Assembly (NCBI RefSeq): GCF_001402915.1
Contig: NZ_CP012945.1
Span: 4,131,501-4,195,500 of the forward strand
Length of the DNA stretch: 64,000 bases
Direction of reading: 5' to 3'
Source of the DNA: Devosia sp. A16
Lineage (GTDB): Bacteria; Pseudomonadota; Alphaproteobacteria; Rhizobiales; Devosiaceae
Below, piece after piece: positions 61,175 through 64,000 of this stretch; the stretch's first letter is position 1; each line of letters opens with the position of its first letter. The notes under the pieces were generated by a model. The model searched no databases. It saw only the letters and a list, made by a program, of their open reading frames with translations, and was not told the DNA's origin. Made by a program: the position numbers and the translations under genes.

Positions 61175-61286
61175 CCACCCCCACCCCTAATCCCTCCCCT
61201 TGAAGGGGAGGGAAGAGCGATAGAACCGAAATGCCGGTGATGGCGTCTCCCTCCCCCTTGTGGGGAGGGATCAAGGGTGGGGGTGG
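61175..61286. repeat. MITE-like palindromic repeat
   Basis: A 112-bp element with ends of about 38 bp in opposite orientation: CCACCCCCACCC..., then ATCCCTCCCC with inner hairpins TCCCCTTGAAGGGGA and CCCCCTTGTGGGG. It sits between convergent genes and is a third sequence type of the same general design as the elements at 8855 and 26661. Confidence 0.75.
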
Positions 61287-61306
61287 TCACAGCCGCGATG
61301 CGGCCG

Positions 61307-62050
61307 TTACACCCACGCCGTCACCGCCCCCCAGATCAGCACCAGCCCCGACGCCGTCAGCCCGAGCAGCACCACGCGGCGAAACCCGATAGTGCTGAGC
61401 CGCCGGAACACCAGCACGCCCAGGATGGCGAAGGGCGCCAGCACGACGCCGGTCAGCGCCAGTGCGCCGACCATGCCTGTCTCGATCGTCCCCATGATCA
61501 GGTAGATCGTCAGCGTCGCCGTGTGCATGGCGATGTTGAAGCCTTGCAGCACCCCGCGCTGTTCGTCCTTGCTCCAGCCGCGCAGCGTCGTCCACAGCGT
61601 CGGCACCGGTCCGGAGATCGCCGCCATGCCGCCGAGCACGCCGCCGATCCAGCCGATGGCAGCGTCCGCAAGCCGTCCGCCCCAGCGGAAACGGATGTCG
61701 GGCCGCAGCAACAACATCAGCGGACAGTAGGCGACGAGGAACAGTCCGAGCCCGAACTTGAACAGGTTGGGATCTGCCGCGCCTACCAGTTGCGCGCCGA
61801 TCGGCACGCCCGCCAGTCCGCCAACGATGAACGGCAGCGCCATCCTGATGCTGAACCCGCGCCACACGAATGGGAGCGTCACCAGCTGTCCGACCAGCGA
61901 ACCGAACACCGACAGCACCACCGCCAGCTTCGGGTCGACGCCCCAAGCCCAGACCGAGAGCGCCACTAACGCAAAGGCAAAGCCCGAAACGCCTTGCGCA
62001 AAGCCCGCCAGCGCCGCGCCAACGGCGATCAATACCATGGCCTGGTCCAT
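61307..62050 (-). CDS. TauE/SafE-family membrane transporter
   Basis: A 247-residue protein with about eight transmembrane helices. Typical features are AGFAQGVSGFAFALVALSVWAW in helix 1, GSLVGQLVTLPFVWRG, GGLAGVPIGAQLV, and the second half repeat IGGVLGGMAAISGPVPTLWTTLRGWSKDEQRG. Family members export sulfite, sulfoacetate or other organosulfur anions; the substrate here is unknown. It converges on the sugar locus and is followed, four bases apart, by the TraB gene in the same transcription direction. Confidence 0.9.
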   Translation of the reverse strand: MDQAMVLIAVGAALAGFAQGVSGFAFALVALSVWAWGVDPKLAVVLSVFGSLVGQLVTLPFVWRGFSIRMALPFIVGGLAGVPIGAQLVGAADPNLFKFGLGLFLVAYCPLMLLLRPDIRFRWGGRLADAAIGWIGGVLGGMAAISGPVPTLWTTLRGWSKDEQRGVLQGFNIAMHTATLTIYLIMGTIETGMVGALALTGVVLAPFAILGVLVFRRLSTIGFRRVVLLGLTASGLVLIWGAVTAWV

Positions 62051-62053
62051 CGC

Positions 62054-62986
62054 CTAGCGGCGCCGGTTCGGCCGGCCGGGGGTAGGGGCAGGCGCCATCG
62101 AGCGATCCATCCGCTCGACCTTGAACCCGGCCGCGCCGAGCAGCGTCGGCACCCCGACCGGACCGGCGAGGTGCCCGGCGCCGACGATGATCATCGCGTC
62201 TTCGTTGTCGGCCAGCATCTGGCCGATCTGTGCCGCCCAGCGCCGGTTCCGATCGCTCAGCAACCGCTTGTACATCGGCGAGTCGACCGACCCGAGCGCC
62301 TGGTTCATCGTCCGCGCCAGGGCCTCGACGTCACCGGCATGCCAGAGTTCGGCCAGCGTACCGAGCGACTGCTCCGGGCTGCCGCCGATCTCGATCGTGC
62401 GCATCAGCGATTCGACCTGAACCGCGTCGGGTGGGCCGGCGAACATCCGGAACTGCGCCTCCGCCGTTTCCAGTTCGCGCCGGCGGTCCTCGTCGATTTC
62501 ATCGAGCAGCACCAGTTCGACGCCGGCCTGCTGCGTCAGGGCCGCTTCGCCGCCGGCGGCAAGGGTTACGCTCATCAGCGTCAGATCCGCCATCCAGGGG
62601 CGCATCGGCTCGATCAGTTCGCGCGATAATCCGTGCGCATCGAGAAAGGCCTGCAGCCGCGCCTGCTGCTCGGCCGTCAGGTAGTCGCTGAGCTGGCGTC
62701 CGTCGCGGTTGTTGCCATAGAGCATCGAGAGCCGGGTCAGCGTGGCATAGGCATCCACATCCAGCACGATCTCGAAATATACATGGTCAGCTGCCGCGAG
62801 CGCCGCATCGAAGCGCGGCGTCCGCCAGTCCCGGTCCTTATCGAGAACGTGGATCGAGCCGAACAGCCACACCGAGCTGTCGGCGTCGCTGATGCGCCAC
62901 AGCGCCGGGGCCGCCTGCGTCGAGGCCGGCAGCAGACCGACCAGCAACGACAGCAGCGGCAGGGTGCGGCGGAGGAAGTTCCTCAT
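62054..62986 (-). CDS. TraB/GumN-family exported protein
   Basis: A 310-residue protein with a signal peptide (LRRTLPLLSLLVGLLPASTQA). The TraB/GumN core follows: ALWRISDADSSVWLFGSIHVLDKD with the GSIH motif, DHVYFEIVLD, MYKRLLSDRNRRWAAQI and AMIIVGAGHLAGPVGVPTLL with the GxxH motif. These conserved Glu, His and Arg positions suggest a metal-dependent hydrolase, related to Tiki-type proteases and PrgY. Substrate unknown. Located just upstream of the TauE gene, probably one transcript. Confidence 0.88.
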   Translation of the reverse strand: MRNFLRRTLPLLSLLVGLLPASTQAAPALWRISDADSSVWLFGSIHVLDKDRDWRTPRFDAALAAADHVYFEIVLDVDAYATLTRLSMLYGNNRDGRQLSDYLTAEQQARLQAFLDAHGLSRELIEPMRPWMADLTLMSVTLAAGGEAALTQQAGVELVLLDEIDEDRRRELETAEAQFRMFAGPPDAVQVESLMRTIEIGGSPEQSLGTLAELWHAGDVEALARTMNQALGSVDSPMYKRLLSDRNRRWAAQIGQMLADNEDAMIIVGAGHLAGPVGVPTLLGAAGFKVERMDRSMAPAPTPGRPNRRR

Positions 62987-62998
62987 CGCCGCACGCTC

Positions 62999-63304
62999 TC
63001 AGTGCGTCCAGGGCGTTTTGCGGTCGGAGCGAAAATTGTCCGAGTAGGTGGTGCGCTTCACCGTCGGCTTATGCTCGGGCAGCACCTGGTAGGCGATGCC
63101 GTTCTTGTGCGCATAGGCTTCTGCTTCCTCGAGCGTATCGAAGGTGAGGCGAATCTGCGCGCGTGTGTCGGTAGTCGAGGTGTAACCCATCAGCGGTTCG
63201 ATCGTGCGGGCGGCAGCCGGTTCGTAGGTGAGAATCCATTCCTTGGATTTGCCCCGGCCGGACTGCATGGCGTTGGGCGCAGGCCGGTAGATTCGTGCCG
63301 TCAT
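62999..63304 (-). CDS. Complex I accessory subunit (NDUFS4-like, ETC_C1 family)
   Basis: A 101-residue protein matching the alphaproteobacterial homolog of the mitochondrial 18-kDa complex I subunit NDUFS4: TARIYRPAPNAMQSGRGKSKEWILTYEP, DTRAQIRLTFDTLEEAEAYAHKNGIAYQVLPEH and KTPWTH at the end. It stabilises the NADH-binding module of complex I. The ATG at 63304 has GAGGAAG upstream; longer frames run into tRNA-Pro and are rejected. Confidence 0.93.
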   Translation of the reverse strand: MTARIYRPAPNAMQSGRGKSKEWILTYEPAAARTIEPLMGYTSTTDTRAQIRLTFDTLEEAEAYAHKNGIAYQVLPEHKPTVKRTTYSDNFRSDRKTPWTH

Positions 63305-63377
63305 CGCTTCCTCGTCGGACCCATCTTCGTTGGGCTTGGAGCAGGAACGTCTCCCGACTTTCCGCCAAGCGCTCCAG

Positions 63378-63454
63378 TGGTCGGGGCAGAGTGATTCGAA
63401 CACTCGACCCCCGGTTCCCAAAACCGGTGCTCTACCAGACTGAGCTATACCCCG
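63378..63454 (-). tRNA. tRNA-Pro (anticodon TGG)
   Basis: Minus-strand cloverleaf: acceptor CGGGGTA/TGCCCCG, D-arm TAGCTCAGTCTGGTAGAGC, anticodon loop TTTGGGA in a CCGGT/ACCGG stem, T-loop GTTCGAATC, discriminator A and encoded CCA. Confidence 0.95.
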
Positions 63455-63555
63455 AACTGTCGCTCTTCCGTTATCGGGAGTTGCTGCAAAGAGCAAGCTG
63501 GGCAAGCCAATTGACACCCGTTGACGGCGTGCCCCTCTGCGCCGACAAGAGCGGC

Positions 63556-64000
63556 ATGATCGATCTGGGCAAATCCTGGCCGTTTGGCCTCAGTCGTCGC
63601 AACGGGCTGTGGTTCGTGCTGGGGTTCATCGTGCTGATCGCGGCGCTCTACTGGCTCGATCGGCCGATCTCGGCCTGGGGGCAGGGGCTGCCGGACAGTG
63701 TCCGCGAGGTGTTCTTCCGCATCACCCAGTGGGGCAAGTCGGATTGGATCCTGGTCCCCAGCTTCGCCGCCTGGCTGGTCGCCTGGCTGCTGTCACTGCT
63801 GACCCGGGACACAATTCGTCTCGCGCTGCGCGAACTGGCAGCGCTCGCCGGGTTCGTCTTCGTCGGGGTCGGCCTGACCGGCCTCGTCGCAACCTTGCTG
63901 AAGCGCGGTATCGGCCGCGGCCGCCCCGAGACTTGGGCCGTCGACGCGCCGCTCAGCTTCCAGTCGCTGAACTGGAGCGCCTACAATTACCAGAGCTTTC
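63556..64000 (+). CDS. PAP2-family phosphatase, cut by the window edge
   Basis: The first 148 codons of a membrane phosphatase. Helices are visible at NGLWFVLGFIVLIAALYWL, SFAAWLVAWLLSLL and LAALAGFVFVGVGLTGLVATLL. The first PAP2 motif, K-x6-RP, reads KRGIGRGRP near residues 114-122, followed by SAYNYQSF, which normally leads into PSGH just past the window. PAP2 enzymes dephosphorylate phosphatidate, undecaprenyl pyrophosphate or lipid A. AAGAG precedes the ATG. The 3' part and second catalytic motif are not in view. Confidence 0.85.
   Translation, partial: MIDLGKSWPFGLSRRNGLWFVLGFIVLIAALYWLDRPISAWGQGLPDSVREVFFRITQWGKSDWILVPSFAAWLVAWLLSLLTRDTIRLALRELAALAGFVFVGVGLTGLVATLLKRGIGRGRPETWAVDAPLSFQSLNWSAYNYQSF

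Noticed and set aside
62999-63517. Extended 172-codon version of the complex I subunit
   Set aside because: The extension would translate through tRNA-Pro; the family N-terminus starts at 63304.

Overview
The window is GC-rich, densely coded DNA from an alphaproteobacterium, most likely of the order Hyphomicrobiales and possibly Devosia or a close relative. That placement is inferred from the conserved order aminotransferase - hom - glpX - recJ, the NDUFS4-type complex I subunit, the two-domain cold-shock protein, and mosaic palindromic intergenic repeats of the kind seen in this order. No phage, plasmid, insertion sequence or CRISPR array is visible. The accessory character comes from gene remnants, regulatory palindromes, MITE-like repeats and unusual domain fusions.

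Layout. 0-3.6 kb: a DUF2264 protein divergent from a GT4 glycosyltransferase, then an SdpR/SdpI-like repressor-membrane pair behind a palindromic promoter. 3.9-12.5 kb: aminotransferase, a repeat-rich patch holding remnants of an iron-siderophore binding protein and a vapBC-type toxin-antitoxin pair, then hom (with an extra N-terminal HTH-like domain), glpX, a Tim44-domain protein, a cupin and recJ. 12.6-16 kb: cyclopropane-fatty-acid synthase, nucleoside hydrolase and two small unknowns. 16-20 kb: a complete FecBCDE-type iron-complex importer behind a promoter carrying a perfect inverted repeat. 20.2-26.6 kb: an ArsR-led four-gene operon with a promoter that predicts a leaderless mRNA, two divergent transglutaminase-like genes, a Gfo/Idh/MocA oxidoreductase and an aldo-keto reductase. 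26.9-32.2 kb: a five-gene minus-strand operon (polar amino-acid type ABC importer, flavin monooxygenase, enolase-superfamily protein). 32.4-42.2 kb: FAD-dependent protein, AI-2E-type membrane protein fused to cobalamin-binding-like and GAF domains, membrane-anchored collagen-like protein, two tRNA-Glu, M15-type lipoprotein, glyoxalase, double cold-shock protein, DUF192, hemolysin III, an ArsR protein with a long disordered tail, and YdcF-like.

42.2-49 kb is the most distinctive block. It holds an MsbA-like ABC exporter divergent from a 1038-residue glycosyltransferase-like/TPR/GT-D-like protein, which is translationally coupled to a GT2 glycosyltransferase fused to a LytR-CpsA-Psr (LCP) domain. 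I read it as a candidate surface-glycan synthesis, export and attachment system. 49.5-61.1 kb is a sugar uptake and catabolism locus: LacI repressor, two operators, an ABC importer with an internal terminator, a 37-bp perfect palindrome, three TIM-barrel isomerase-like proteins and two Gfo/Idh/MocA dehydrogenases, one of them frameshifted. This resembles oxidised-sugar (keto-glycoside) pathways. The window ends with a TauE-type exporter, a TraB/GumN protein, the complex I subunit, tRNA-Pro and a PAP2 phosphatase cut by the window edge.

All functions are assigned by reading motifs and domain order by eye; no database search was run.
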